64,000 bases of DNA from assembly GCA_027604705.1 (NCBI GenBank), contig JADHYV010000016.1:367276-431275 (forward strand). Direction: 5' to 3'. This stretch comes from Allomyces arbusculus. Lineage: Eukaryota; Blastocladiomycota; Blastocladiomycetes; Blastocladiales; Blastocladiaceae. Below, in pieces: positions 11,804 through 22,330 of the stretch (position 1 is the first letter of the stretch; each line of letters starts with the position of its first letter). The translations under genes and the position numbers were made by a program. Below the pieces are notes generated by a model. That model made no database searches and was not told the DNA's origin. It saw nothing but the letters and a program-made list of their open reading frames with translations.

Positions 11804-12301
11804 CTGGTGGGGCAAAGGGCGGAGAGACTAGGGCGAAGGAGGGAACTGCGTTTTGAATCGGAGTCGGTGGATCGTCGTCGCTGTCAGAGGAATCCGGATG
11901 AGGGCATGAATGGACGGTGTGAAAGTATTAGCTGGTGCGGATCACTCGAGAATGATTTGCTGCAAAGCATGGCGACGACGCCAACAGTGATGGGAACAGC
12001 AGCAACATGGAATACATTCGGCTAAGGACAAACGCTATATACACAAACCCCTCGAACCAAGGGCGGGCAAAGACAGATCGCAAAAAAATTGGCAAAAACT
12101 GAGGGCAGACGGTCTTGATGAAGAGAACATGGAAACGCGGCAAGCGCACATACACGATTTAGCGCGCGGAAAACAAAAAAGGGCAGCAAAACTGGTTGGG
12201 TCGGATCAGAGCGACCAAAGACGGTTACGTGTCGAGGTGGACGATGAAAAGCGGGCGGGTGGTGGAGGGAATCAAATATCAAAAGAGCTCGCTGAGAAAC
12301 A
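11804..12301. other. convergent intergenic region
   Basis: This 498-nt stretch lies between the stops of two converging genes. It has scattered A-rich runs but no gene or hairpin I would call. Both 3' UTRs probably lie here. Confidence 0.5.
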
Positions 12302-13664
12302 TCACGCGTAGACAATCGAAAGACTCCCTGTCGGGCTCGCGGTGCCGACCGCGAACCGGTCGCCCGTCAAGTCCATGAGCGAGTCGCGCGTCGACAATGC
12401 CGACCGTGACATGACCGACGAGTCGATCGATGCGGCCGAGTCGCACAGCGACGCCGGCATTTCGCCCAGCACAGGCACCGGTCGGAACCCGCTCGCGGCA
12501 GTCGGCGGCTGGACAGGTGCGATCACGGGCACGCCCGCAGACGGGGCAGCGAGGGACGATGACCGTGGCGGCAGCGGCACAGCCTGTGGCGGGGTCGGCA
12601 TCCACGTCGAGAGGTTGGCATTGGCAGCCGTGTTGACGGGTTCGATGGTCGCGCGCAATTCCTCGAGCTCGCCCTCGAGTTCGAGCCGCTCCATGAACGA
12701 GACGCGAGCCATGCGAATGCGTTCGGCGAGATCGTCCGGGTTGGGCTTGCGGTCCCACCACGGCACGTGGCAGACGGGGGTCGGTGCGAGTGGCATGGAA
12801 AAGACAACGGATTTACGCGTGCGCGGGCGCGGTGCGCCGTCGGCGGTCGGGCGGCGCAGTGCCGACTTGGGTGGTGGTGGTGGGAGAACGAGACGCGTGG
12901 TCGAGGTATTGTTGTCGAGCGATGAGCAGACGGAGGACGAGTCGAGCAGGCCCGGGATGAGCGGCATGCGTGCGGCGGGCGTTTGCGCGTCGACCGACGA
13001 GTTGAGCGCGAACGTGGCACCAGTGCTGCTCGGGTCGTGGCGGCGGCGGCGGCGGTGCGTGCCGACTTCCATGACGGGCGGCGACGGCAGCTACAGGACA
13101 GGAACGTGGTCATGACGATGGTCAGTCGACTGTTGTGCGAAAGTGAAGGCAAAACAAGGAAGGTTTGGCCCAGGGGAGAGTCCAAAGGGGTAGGCAGCGG
13201 TGAACCGCTGCTACACCAGCCACGCAAGCGCAACGCTGCAGAAGGGATCCATGTCCATCCCCATCACATCGTCTGCCAACTCAAACCAACCGAGACGAAC
13301 CCAACTGCGACAGATCAATCAATCAAATGTGTACCTTTTGTGCGCCCGCAGGCGACGGCGAGATGCTGGAGCGAGCGCCCGGCACAAGCGAGAGCGGCCG
13401 CGGCAGGAAGCGATCCGACGTGGCAACGTTGCCGCTGGCAGCGGGCGGGAGCGTGCGGTCGCCAAGTTCAAACGACTGGTCGTCGTCGTCAATCTCGAAG
13501 GAAGAGGTCGGGGTGCCGGCGCCGTTGCGCATCAGCAGCGGGGCGTGCATGTCGTGCGCGTGGAGGTGGCCCATGGCGGCGGGCGAGCCAGCGTCGGATG
13601 CGGCGCCCTTGCGGCAGGCGTGGCGGCCGCACACGAGGCGATGGAGCAGGCGCTTGAGCGGCAT
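12302..13664 (-). CDS. unknown disordered protein with possible PP1-docking (RVxF) motif
   Basis: I do not recognise the family. Exons 13664-13335 and 13090-12302, joined in phase 0, give 372 aa. The N-terminus (MPLKRLLHRLVC) is basic and amphipathic; the rest is mostly Pro/Ser/Ala-rich. The best-ordered part is around residues 195-260. There RTRKSVVFSMPL contains KSVVF, which fits the RVxF consensus used by proteins that dock on protein phosphatase 1. It is followed by VPWWDRKPNPDDLAERIRMA and an acidic helix (ERLELEGELEELR) that could form a short coiled coil. The donor (AAG/GTACAC) and acceptor (TGTAG) keep the frame open on both sides. The gene diverges from the Chs5-like gene. A PP1 regulatory or scaffold role is a guess from the motif alone. 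Confidence 0.6.
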
Positions 13665-14392
13665 CGTGGTGGTGTGCGGTAGGGGATGGGAGCGGACAGC
13701 GCGTGCGTGTTACGGGGCGGGACGCGAACGCGGCGCGCGTGGGACAGGACGGGCCGAGCGAGCGAGCGAGAGCAAGAGTGCGAGAAGCGCGCGGATCGCA
13801 GATGAGGGCCGAGAGTGGGACGACGGAGCGGACCGAGGATGAAGAGAGAGGAAGCTGGCGCGCGCGCTGGTGCGATGGGCTCTCGACGTCCGAATCGGTA
13901 ATTGAGCAGGCGCGGTGTGGGACCAGGGACGGCCAAGGTTCGCAGCGGGTCGGTGCGCCAGGCGGCAGGTGGCGCTCGCCCAACTCAAGCGCGGCGACGG
14001 CGTGGGCAAGGTCGGCAGCGTCACGATGGAAGGGCTCGTCGACGACAACGGCGCGGCCGACGCAGCGAAAAGGCAAAGCCAAGTGCGCTCTGCGGTGCAC
14101 CCCGACCAAACCTTTCTGGGAGCCCGCACGTGCGCGCACGCGACCGCGTCCACCGCACCACCGCACGCGTGCTCTGCCGTCGCCGTCGCCGTCGCCGTCG
14201 CCACCGCCGTGCCACGAGCCCTGCCGCCCCACCCGCACCCAACCCGTTGACGCCGACGCGGACAACTACCGCAGCATCCACGCGCCTGCCAACCACCCGC
14301 ACTTGATCCGCACCGCCCTCAACCGCACGGCCCCTCCGTGCCGCCACGCGCCCACGCAACCGACAGCTCCAGTACCCCCAGCCCCAACGAAG
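13665..14392. promoter_or_regulatory. divergent intergenic region upstream of the Chs5-like gene
   Basis: This 728-nt interval lies between divergent starts. The long open frames crossing it on both strands show only low-complexity Arg/Pro/Ala composition and are probably GC-rich shadows. An in-frame upstream extension of the Chs5-like gene exists but does not resemble the family N-terminus. Confidence 0.45.
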
Positions 14393-15625
14393 ATGACCAG
14401 TCTCGTCGCGCACCACCCTCAAGCTGTGCAGCTTGTCGTCGGCAAGATCGACGCCGGCGTCGCGATCCTGCTCACGGGGGACCACCACATCCTCGAGTTC
14501 CCAACGCTCCTGCTCCCGCCGGACATTGCCACGGGCTCGATCATCGACGTTGCCGTCTCGCGCAACATTGCCGCCGAACAGGCGACGCTGCGTGAATTCT
14601 CGCAGTTGCAGCACGCGATCCTCGCCGAATTCGGCGACGCCGACCCGGCCGCGCCCGTCGTGCACGTCGCGCATGCCGCGCACGACTCGGTCCTGCTCAA
14701 GTGGGACCACGGGTCGGTTCCGACCGACGCCGACGCGGCCGTCCTTGGGCTCGACGTTGTCATCAACAATCACGTCGTGCATACCGTCGCGGCCTCGGCC
14801 GTCGTGGCCGCACCTTCGGCGGGCGACTCGAACGCGACGCTGCGGATCGCCGGCGAGTACCGCGTGCGTGGCCTGCAGCCCGGGTACGAGTACTCGTGCT
14901 GGCTGGTGCTACGCACGGCGTCAGGGACCGTTCAGTCGGACGCGGTCGTTGCGCGCACCAAGGCGCTCGGCGAGCCCGTGTCAGCGCCAGCGTCGCCGTC
15001 GCCCGCGCCCGCCGCGATTTTGAGTAAGCCAGCGTCGGCACCGCATAACGCGGCGACTGCGCCGGTGATGAACGTTGGTCCAGCGCCCACGACGGCGCCG
15101 GCGGCTGTGGCAGCAACCTCGCCTAAGATGCCGATTGCTGCGGCACCGGAGCCGCAATCGCGTGCGGGGCCTGCCGTGGAAGCCGCTGTTCCTGATGCCG
15201 CTCCCGCTCCAACCACTACGACGACTGCGACCACGACCGCCACGTCCCCCAAGCAGGTCGCGGCCCCCGCTGACCCCGAGGACGAGCCCATGTCGCTCAC
15301 GGCGCGCGACTCGGTCGCACAGCACCAAGCTACGCACCTGGGCGGCAGTGCTGCTGCTGCCACCACTTCGACCCCGACGTTGCCCACGCCCACGCCGCTG
15401 CCCAAGCGCACCGTCTCGCAGAAGAAGGGCAAGGGCAAGAAGAACAAGAGCGAGGCTGGCGGTGGTGACTCGACGGTGGGTCCCGGTGAGGAGGCGGCGG
15501 CGCCGGCGCCGGCAGTGACCGTGCCGGGCGGTGATGGCGGCGGCGAGGCCGACCACGAGGCGGTCATGGCGGGCCATCCGCTTCCCGAGTCGGTGCCGCC
15601 GTCGCCGTCGCGTGCCGAGCACTGA
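14393..15625 (+). CDS. Chs5-like exomer core protein without an evident BRCT domain
   Basis: Chs5 is the core of exomer, the Arf1-dependent coat that carries cargo such as chitin synthase III from the trans-Golgi to the surface. This single exon encodes 410 aa. Residues 1-70 match the Chs5 N-terminal dimerisation segment: LVVGKIDAGVAILLTGDHHI, then FPTLLLPPDIATGSIIDVAV. Residues about 85-190 form a fibronectin type III domain, ending with GLQPGYEYSCWLVLRTASG. In yeast Chs5 a BRCT domain follows; here the chain goes straight into an Ala/Pro/Thr-rich tail. The Lys block SQKKGKGKKNKSEA recalls the basic tail of Chs5. The start matches the family N-terminus exactly. I see no BRCT sequence in another frame downstream. 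The family call is good; whether Arf1 binding survives is unclear. Confidence 0.78.
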   Translation: MTSLVAHHPQAVQLVVGKIDAGVAILLTGDHHILEFPTLLLPPDIATGSIIDVAVSRNIAAEQATLREFSQLQHAILAEFGDADPAAPVVHVAHAAHDSVLLKWDHGSVPTDADAAVLGLDVVINNHVVHTVAASAVVAAPSAGDSNATLRIAGEYRVRGLQPGYEYSCWLVLRTASGTVQSDAVVARTKALGEPVSAPASPSPAPAAILSKPASAPHNAATAPVMNVGPAPTTAPAAVAATSPKMPIAAAPEPQSRAGPAVEAAVPDAAPAPTTTTTATTTATSPKQVAAPADPEDEPMSLTARDSVAQHQATHLGGSAAAATTSTPTLPTPTPLPKRTVSQKKGKGKKNKSEAGGGDSTVGPGEEAAAPAPAVTVPGGDGGGEADHEAVMAGHPLPESVPPSPSRAEH

Positions 15626-16658
15626 CTAGCGCGCCAGAGGCGGGTCGAGGGAGAGGAGGAAGCGAAAAAGTCGGAGGAGGATGAGCGTCATGATTACACA
15701 TCCCAGCGCATAGCATTTTGATTTGTGTTTTCAACGTCTGGAGAGCGTGGTCGTGTGTTCTTTGTTCGTGGTCCGTGTTCGTCCGGCACGCGTGGTCGTC
15801 GTCGTCGTCATGGTCGTCATGGGAGCCACGAGCGGCAGCGCAGCGTCGGGAGAATGAAAGTGAAAGGAATGGTGGCCGAAAGAGGGAAATGATCAGCGAG
15901 AATCAGGCCGAAGCCGGATCCCGCGCGCACTGAGTTGCCGCAAAGGGCAACTCGCCCACCTTCGCCACGCACGCACTTGCCGCAAAGAGCGATAGGCTGC
16001 ATGAATGAAGTGACGCATGCGCGCGGCTCAGCGGTTCCATCTCCGATGTTGCATCGAGTAAATCGAGCGATAAGCAGCAGAGACCGAGACACGCGATCAT
16101 GGTCACGCGCTCGACCTCGTCTCCGAACGCGACGCTCCACCTCCCGACCGCGCCTCCCATTTCTTCAGTTTTCCTCGTCGATGTCGGCCAGTTCGCCGTT
16201 CGTTTGTGACCGGGGCCACCTGCAGCAGCTGCAGCGACGGGGCCTCGCTAAACTTGGAACAAGGACGCGTTGGTTTGCACGACGAGCCGGAAATAATTTC
16301 AACTTATGAAGTGTGATGGCGACGGCGATGGGTGCGATGTGCCGCGCGGGTCCTCGGACGCGCCGCGGGGCCGAACGCGCACGCGCCTTGTGTGAGAGGT
16401 GCCGAACCACGCGCGTCCTTGCTTTCAACGCGCCTGGCACCGGGTGACCCCGGACACGACGCGACGATGGATGAGAACGATTGAAAGTCATTGCTTCACC
16501 CAAGCCGTCATCCCATTCCTTTGCATTCCCTGCCTGCCCTGCCTGCCCGTCCATCCGCTCGTATAAAGACCACGCCCCTCCCCGCGCGCCATTCTGCTCT
16601 CGATCCCAACCCAGCTCGACTTCCTCGACCCATCACCGCGCAATTCAAGCAATCAAGA
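15626..16658. other. intergenic region, 1.03 kb
   Basis: This lies between two plus-strand genes. A (TCG)n-like patch is present at about 15794-15813. A CGTATAAAGACC sequence at 16559-16570, about 90 nt before the ATG at 16659, is a plausible TATA element for the next gene. No coding frame is convincing. Confidence 0.5.
16559..16570 (+). promoter_or_regulatory. TATA-like element
   Basis: The sequence CGTATAAAGACC lies about 90 nt upstream of the start of the mitochondrial-type protein gene. Position and sequence fit a TATA box, and no other TATA match stands closer. Confidence 0.4.
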
Positions 16659-17573
16659 ATGTTCCAGTCTGCTCTCCGCACCACCGCGGCGCGCCGCACG
16701 CTCGCCAGCTTCACGCGCCCCACAACTTCCGCGCCCGCTGCTGCCGCCACGGCACCCGTCGAGACGGTCGCTGTGCCCAACGACCACGAGGCCATGAGCA
16801 TGCTCCTCGCGACCGCGCCGCAAGCCGCGCACTCAACGATTCGCGCCGCGGCCGACACGTCCGCTGGCTCGTTTGAGCACGACGCCGACCCGAACTTGCT
16901 CGCGCAGGTTCAGGCGCATGGTACCGCCGCGTTGTGGCGCGGGATGGCCGAGCCGACCAAGGCGCCCGCGGCAGCGCCCGAGACGGTCGTGACGGAGCAG
17001 AAGTACACGGAGCTTGGTATGTCGTTTGTGATCATCGTGGCATGCCGTGGTGCGGACGCGATCAACCAGCAACAAAACGACTCACCACCGCGAACGCCAT
17101 CAATAATAGCATTCACGATTCTCGGCATGGCCGAGTCCGACGCGGCCGTTCTCCCGAAGCAAAAGGAAGACCTTGTCGACTCGTTCACCGCGTCGGCCTT
17201 CTCGCACTCCGTCCCCATTGCCCCCATCGCGCCCGACCACGCTCTTGCCGGTGACATGGCCGTGGCCATGACGGCGCCCACCTACCGCCGCCGTATTCGC
17301 GCCGTGACCACGGCCCCTCAACGCCGGTCCTACACGTACATTGTCCCCGCGGCGCTGCACGCCGAGACCTCGCTTCCCGCGCACGACGTGCGGCTCATGT
17401 CGGTGCTCGCGCAGCGGTCGACGGAAATGTACCGCACGGCCGACGTGACGGCGACCAACAATGCCGACTTGCAGGCCATGGCCACGGCGGCCGCGCTCGA
17501 CCAGTATGCGAGCTTTGCGGATACGCGCGGCCGTGGATGGGCCGCGCTTGATGGCATCGACATGAAGGTCTAA
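16659..17573 (+). CDS. unknown protein with mitochondrial-type N-terminus
   Basis: I do not recognise the family. Exons 16659-17016 and 17110-17573 give 273 aa. The 93-nt intron is a multiple of three and has no stop, so unspliced reading is also open. Splicing is preferred because the donor is GGTATGT, the acceptor is AATAATAG, and the retained segment would add an atypical Ile/Gln/Asn stretch. The N-terminus (MFQSALRTTAARRTLASFTR) is rich in Arg, Ser and Ala with no acid, the pattern of a mitochondrial presequence. After splicing, TELAFTILGMAESDAAVLPK starts a region of mixed helices. The C-terminal half contains RRRIRAVTTAPQRRSYTYIV. There is no membrane span. A TATA-like element lies upstream. 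It may be a lineage-specific mitochondrial protein. Confidence 0.6.
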   Translation: MFQSALRTTAARRTLASFTRPTTSAPAAAATAPVETVAVPNDHEAMSMLLATAPQAAHSTIRAAADTSAGSFEHDADPNLLAQVQAHGTAALWRGMAEPTKAPAAAPETVVTEQKYTELGMSFVIIVACRGADAINQQQNDSPPRTPSIIAFTILGMAESDAAVLPKQKEDLVDSFTASAFSHSVPIAPIAPDHALAGDMAVAMTAPTYRRRIRAVTTAPQRRSYTYIVPAALHAETSLPAHDVRLMSVLAQRSTEMYRTADVTATNNADLQAMATAAALDQYASFADTRGRGWAALDGIDMKV

Positions 17574-18741
17574 ACCGAACGAAACTCGAGTCGCGTCGCT
17601 GCCGTCGGTTGTCGGCTATTTTGTTTTTTTTTTTTTGGTTCTTGCATCACCCCACCCCATACTCTGTTCTTTGCTCGTATTTTTGCCGGTCCGTGGCACG
17701 CGTCCACGTCGGAACGACTCGGGTCGCGCTCGACCCGACGTCCGGAGTCGTGTCGTCTGGCCGGTTGTTGGATTTTGGCGAAACGGTGGGCGCGATGGCG
17801 CCCGCCAGGTTGTAAATAATTTCGAGGTCAGTCGGTCGGTTCGGGCGCGACCGGTCGCTGATCTCCGGTCGCGCCCGCGCACAGCCTCCGCCCAAGGACG
17901 GCGGTGTCGATGATGGGGCTGATTTTTTGGCGGCGCCCGAGGAAATGGAGGTAGAAGCGACGTAAGAAATGCAAGGTGTCGATGATCGTGATCAATCGCA
18001 AATGGGATTAATGATTTCAGAGCTGGCTCCTGCAGCTACTGGTGCATCGAGCTGTGGTGCTCCTCCAACGCGAGAGTCTGATTCGCGGCTTGAACGCGAC
18101 CCAGCTGGAGTGTGATGCCGAGCGATGATAGCAACATGGAAACGATCAACAAGAAAATCACCGCGACTCAGTGCGCTTCAAGCGAGCGGCCTACCGACTG
18201 CCAAAGCCGACGCTCAGGACGCGTAACATGTTTGCCAGGGGCGGCGCGCCTTTCTCGACTTTTCTCGGTTGCTTTGGCTCAAGTCGACGATTTAGGCATT
18301 TGCGTATGACATGACGCATACGACGAGAAACACCCGGACAAGTTCACGCTTCGCTCAGCCCTTGGCATGCATCCACCACGAAAATACGCCCAGCAGCAAA
18401 CAAACGCGGGGACTGAGTCTTGGGCAAGTCGCGCAACAGCCCCAACAGCGCCATCGCGAATCGCAGCAGGGAAACCTCATCACCCTACGATATGGACGTA
18501 GCACACGATCAGTTCCAGCGTTGAGCAGCCGCTTCGAGAACACGACGCCTCCCCTCCCTCGGGCTCGCGCTCTCGCGAACGGAACGACTTTTTGCATCAC
18601 ATCAGCAACATGTATTGGTCAACAGCTGGGGCTATACACAGAAAACGTGGCCACAACGGGCGGAGAGAGAACGTCAACGCGACTCGCGACGACGCGCCCC
18701 ATCCCTCGTCCAACGCGGCACACGCGCAACGACGCGCCGCT
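17574..18741. other. convergent intergenic region, 1.17 kb, with hairpin cluster
   Basis: This lies between the stops of two convergent genes and is longer than most 3' intergenic regions here. It starts with a T-run (about 17621-17637) and contains three GC-rich hairpins at 17714-17877, listed separately. Beyond 17.9 kb I see no coding frame, tRNA or repeat. Confidence 0.5.
17714..17877. other. cluster of three GC-rich perfect hairpins
   Basis: Three inverted repeats follow one another. Hairpin 1 is nested: outer arms 17714-17719/17746-17751 and inner arms 17720-17726/17731-17737 (CGGGTCG, CGACCCG). Hairpin 2 has arms 17788-17793/17798-17803 (GGGCGC, GCGCCC) with a 4-nt loop. Hairpin 3 has 13-bp arms 17842-17854/17865-17877 (CGGGCGCGACCGG and its exact complement) with a 10-nt loop. 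All lie 140-300 nt after the stop of the 16659 gene. They could form a structured 3' UTR or a non-coding RNA, or be chance in GC-rich DNA. The 13-bp perfect arm is the strongest. Confidence 0.65.
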
Positions 18742-19368
18742 CTACTCCTCGTCCGACGACGACGACGACGACGAGTCGTTGCCATCCTCCTTCTTGTGCT
18801 TGTGCTTGTGCAGCTTCTGCTTGAGCTTGCCGAGCGGGTTGTTCTCGCCATACCCGTGCGTCACGTCGTGCAGGTGACCGGCAATCGAGCCCTTCGGGTA
18901 GGCCGAGAGGCGCAGCTCGCCAGCGGGCGCGCCAGCCTTGTTGTAGAGCTGGTACCACCGGTCAATCGTGCCGGTGATCTCGTGCACGGGCAGAACGACG
19001 CGGCCCATCAGGTCGTCGGGGCGGAAATGGTCCTTGTCGTAGATCTCGACGACAATCTCCTTGGTCTCGGCGGCAATGTCGACCTCGAACCGCTCGTTGA
19101 ACATCGGGTTCGCGCCCGTCGACTTCTGCACCTTGGTCTCCTTGATCCAGGTGCCAGCTTGCACCCGGACATAGGGATCGGCTTTGCCGAAGGTGTCCGA
19201 GTCGACGAGGTTGCGGGCCTCGACTAGGTAACAAAGCAAGAATCGTGTCAGGCACGTTCAGAGTGAGGCCGAAATTGGGGCACGCAAGTGGTTCGCGCCA
19301 GGCATTTTGAGCTCGTCGCACAGGCACGTACCGACGGTAAGATGCACGCCGGTGATCTGCTGGGCCAT
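18742..19368 (-). CDS. single C2-domain protein with acidic Ser tail
   Basis: This is a small calcium/phospholipid-binding protein. Exons 19368-19332 (only 37 nt) and 19223-18742 give 172 aa. The first exon supplies beta-strand 1 (QQITGVHLTV), and the join produces VVEARNLVDSD, the standard C2 beginning. The calcium-loop acids are present: Asp in LVDSDTFGKADPYV and in IYDKDHFRPDDLMG. The domain spans residues 1 to about 120. The tail has a Lys/His-rich stretch (LKQKLHKHKHKK) and ends in a run of Ser then DEE, a likely CK2 target. Many fungi encode similar one-C2 proteins of unknown role, probably at membranes. The gene overlaps nothing on the plus strand and converges with the 16659 gene. Confidence 0.85.
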
Positions 19369-19974
19369 GTTGTTGTTGGGTTGATGGGCGAAAAGGAGTC
19401 CTCAAACGAGAGAAGCGCGGGTGTCGGGGGTGTGCGGCGCCTTTATACTGTCGGTCGGGCCGACGCGTCGGGGCCACGACCACGCGTCGAGAACATTGCG
19501 TGCGTGTGCGGTGGAACATGGAAAGCTGCTTGCGCGACCAGGGGCACTGGTGTGTGCGTGTCGTCGTGCTTGGCAATGCTGGCTGGGCCTCGAGCCGGTG
19601 GTGGCGCTTTTGTGGCTCAGGAAGCTGATCTCGACGCTGACAAGCGTGCGACGCCTGGTCGCGGTCACGTGTTGCGAGACACTTGGCAGAAAGCCAAGCA
19701 GCAACGGCTGGCCAACCGTTCCGCATTGGCTTGACAAAGGCGCCCCCTTGCTCGCGCTCCTCACCGGCCAGCCCGCGACCCGCCCGCACCGCTCTCGCTG
19801 ATCAAGGCCCGCACGAACCGGCTCGCTCGCGCTGCTGCTCCCGCCTGCAACTTGCCGCACTCGACGCTCTGGTCGTCGTTTTCGACAGATCACAAGAGCA
19901 CGGACACGGCCACCCAGAAAAGCAGGATCTGTACCAACAGCAAACTGCAGTCATCGATTCTCTCCACCGCCGCC
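19369..19974. promoter_or_regulatory. divergent promoter region between the C2 and F-BAR genes
   Basis: This 606-nt interval lies between divergent starts. I see no clear coding frame or strong TATA box. Both promoters must lie here. Confidence 0.5.
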
Positions 19975-22031
19975 ATGGCGACCAAAGATGCCCCCGCGGT
20001 CGCGCCGCAGGCCCCCGGGATCACGCTCACGACCGACATCCCGCCCGCGACCGGCGAGTTTTCGCGCCTCTTTACCGTATGGATCAACTACTTGTCGAAA
20101 GATGATGATCGATCACGAACTGAAAAAGAATGTGCCGTGCTCGCGCCATAGTCGATGGAGGACAAGGGGTACAAGGTCATGATCGACCGTCTGCGCGCTG
20201 GCAAGCACACAGCCAAGCAGGTATGCGAGGTATTCAACGCGCGGTACGCCGATCCGACCCTCTCAGTTTGCTTGTCCACCCTCTCACTGACGGGACGGGG
20301 CCAAGAATAGCGTCACGCTTGAGCACGAGTACACGGTGCGTCTGAACAAGGCCTTCAAAGTGCTCGGTAATGAGGACTCGGGGTCCGTTTCTCGTTTCTC
20401 CACCGAAATCAGGCCAACTTGAACGACGCGCGACTTGACCGCCCCCTCTGCTCCCACAGCTCGATGAAGGACCTCGTCGACTCGCTGCGCACCGAATCCG
20501 ACTCGCTCGTGCGGTACCACGTCGAGTACGCGGAATTCTTGCGCAACAAGCTCGAAAAGCCCCTGCAGGACCTCCTCGCACGGCACAAGACGCTGCGCGA
20601 GTCGCATCTTGCCACGGCCGAGCGCAACCTGCGCCACCGCGCCAACTGCCAGCAGGCGCACGCGCGCGCCAAGGATCGGCTCGCTGCAAAGGCGACCGAG
20701 GTGGCCGCTGCGCGTGACGCCGTGCGGACCAAGTACGGCAAGGAAAACGAAAAGGCGCAGGCGCGGCTGACCAAGTCGGAGGCTGCCGTCAAGGCGGCCG
20801 AGATTGAGCACACGCAGGCGCATGACGCGCTTGAGACGGCGCACAAGACGTGGGAGGTAGATTGGGCCCGGTCGTTGGCCGAGTTTGAGCGGCTCGAGCT
20901 CGAGCGACTAGTCGTGCTCAAGGACTTGGTCACGCAGTTTGCCACGGCGTCGCGCGACATGGCGACCAAGGAGGCCAAGGTGCGTGCTGATGTTCATTCT
21001 TTTTTCTCGGGTGCTGATGGATACGCGACATTGAGTCGTGCTGACTCCTGCGGTTGGCGTTGACCCAGGTCTACGACCGGCTCATCGAGAAGGCCAATCA
21101 AGTCTCGGCGCCCGCCGATCTCGCCACGTTCATGGCCGACCTTTCGCTGACTGCCTCCCCCGTCGACCCCGACGCGCCGTCCTCAGTCGGTGCCGCTGCC
21201 ACGAGCGTCGTCGGCCCAACTCCACAGCGCAACCTCCTCAACCCCTTCTCGTTCCGAAAAAAGATGGGCTCTTTTGAACTCGGTGGCCTGCTGCGCCCGG
21301 CCCACTCGGGCACCACCGCGACGGCTGCGTCGTCGTCGCCACCGGGCACCGCGCAGATCCCGCCATCGGGCTCAATGGCCCCTGCGAGCCCGACGGCCGA
21401 CGCTGCCGACCACCCGTCGTTCCTCCCACCGCCCGTCGCCATGTCGTCTGGGCTCGAGATTGATTTGCCGCCGCCGCTTGACGCGGGAGAAATCGAGGAC
21501 GAACCGAGCGACGCGACCGCGACGGCCCCGCGCGCGCCGGTTCCAGTAGAAGCGGCGTCGGCGCCGCCCTACCTGCCCGGGTCGCTGTCGGCGCTCGACC
21601 TGGCGCCGGGGTCGATGCAGATGCCGGTCCCACAACCGGTGGGTGCGGCCGCAGTACTGACGGCGCCGGTGGACCCGACGGGGGCGGCGAGCGATCCTGC
21701 GCCCGACGGGGGCGCGCCGGGGATCGACTTCCTCGACCTGTCGGTCACGTTCCCGATCAAGTGCATGACACGCGCACTCTACGCGTACGACGCGAGTATT
21801 CCCGAAGAGTTGTCGTTTGAGGCCGGGCAGGTGTTGCCGATCATTGATTTGGACGATCAAGGGGTACGTTGGCAGAGGACGCTCTTGTAGTGCGGTAGGG
21901 ATGGTGAACTCACGCGCATCCTCACCCTCTTTTTCTAGTGGTGGGTCGCCGAAGTCGTCGACAACCGGACCGGCGCGCGACGGCGCGGTCTGATTCCGTC
22001 CAACTTTGTCGAAGTGATCCATGGGGAATGA
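19975..22031 (+). CDS. F-BAR and SH3 domain protein (Cdc15/Hof1/PSTPIP type)
   Basis: Proteins of this type bend membrane with an F-BAR dimer and recruit actin or cytokinesis factors through an SH3 domain. Six exons give 551 aa: 19975-20076, 20152-20220, 20306-20382, 20460-20979, 21069-21863 and 21939-22031. The F-BAR region covers about residues 28-275: FSRLFT then YKVMIDRLRAGKHTAKQ, LEHEYTVRLNKAFKVLG, ESDSLVRYHVEYAEFLRNKL, followed by a long Ala/Lys/Glu coiled coil. Residues about 290-460 are Pro/Ala/Ser-rich. The SH3 domain is residues about 488-551, with ALYAYDASIPEELSFEAGQV, then WWVAEVVDN across the last intron and LIPSNFVEV at the end. The third donor (GTCCGT) is unusual; it was chosen because it alone restores the frame, and it should be checked. 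A cytokinesis or endocytosis role is inferred. Confidence 0.82.
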
Positions 22032-22330
22032 CGAATGGGATGGTGAGTCAAGCAGATGCATTGCTCTACTCTATAGCTCGTAAATTTGAACTCGCTTTGG
22101 TGCTGTGGCAGGCTTGGACGAGGTCGACGAGGTGATGAGAGTACGGAATGCCATTCGGTATCGCGACGCAGCACGACATGCGGCCACAGCGACGACACCA
22201 GATGTGTTCCCCCCAAAAACGTTGAGTGAAATTACGGACAGATGCGAAACGGCCACCACGAAACACAATGATCAAGAACAAAATAAATGCACAAAACGAG
22301 CGCCTGACGACCAAGCGGCCCCGTACACTC

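Noticed and set aside
13489-14265. 258-codon minus-strand frame between the unknown protein and the Chs5-like gene
   Set aside because: It is Arg/Ala/Pro-rich with no domain, and overlaps the first exon of the better-supported gene in another frame.
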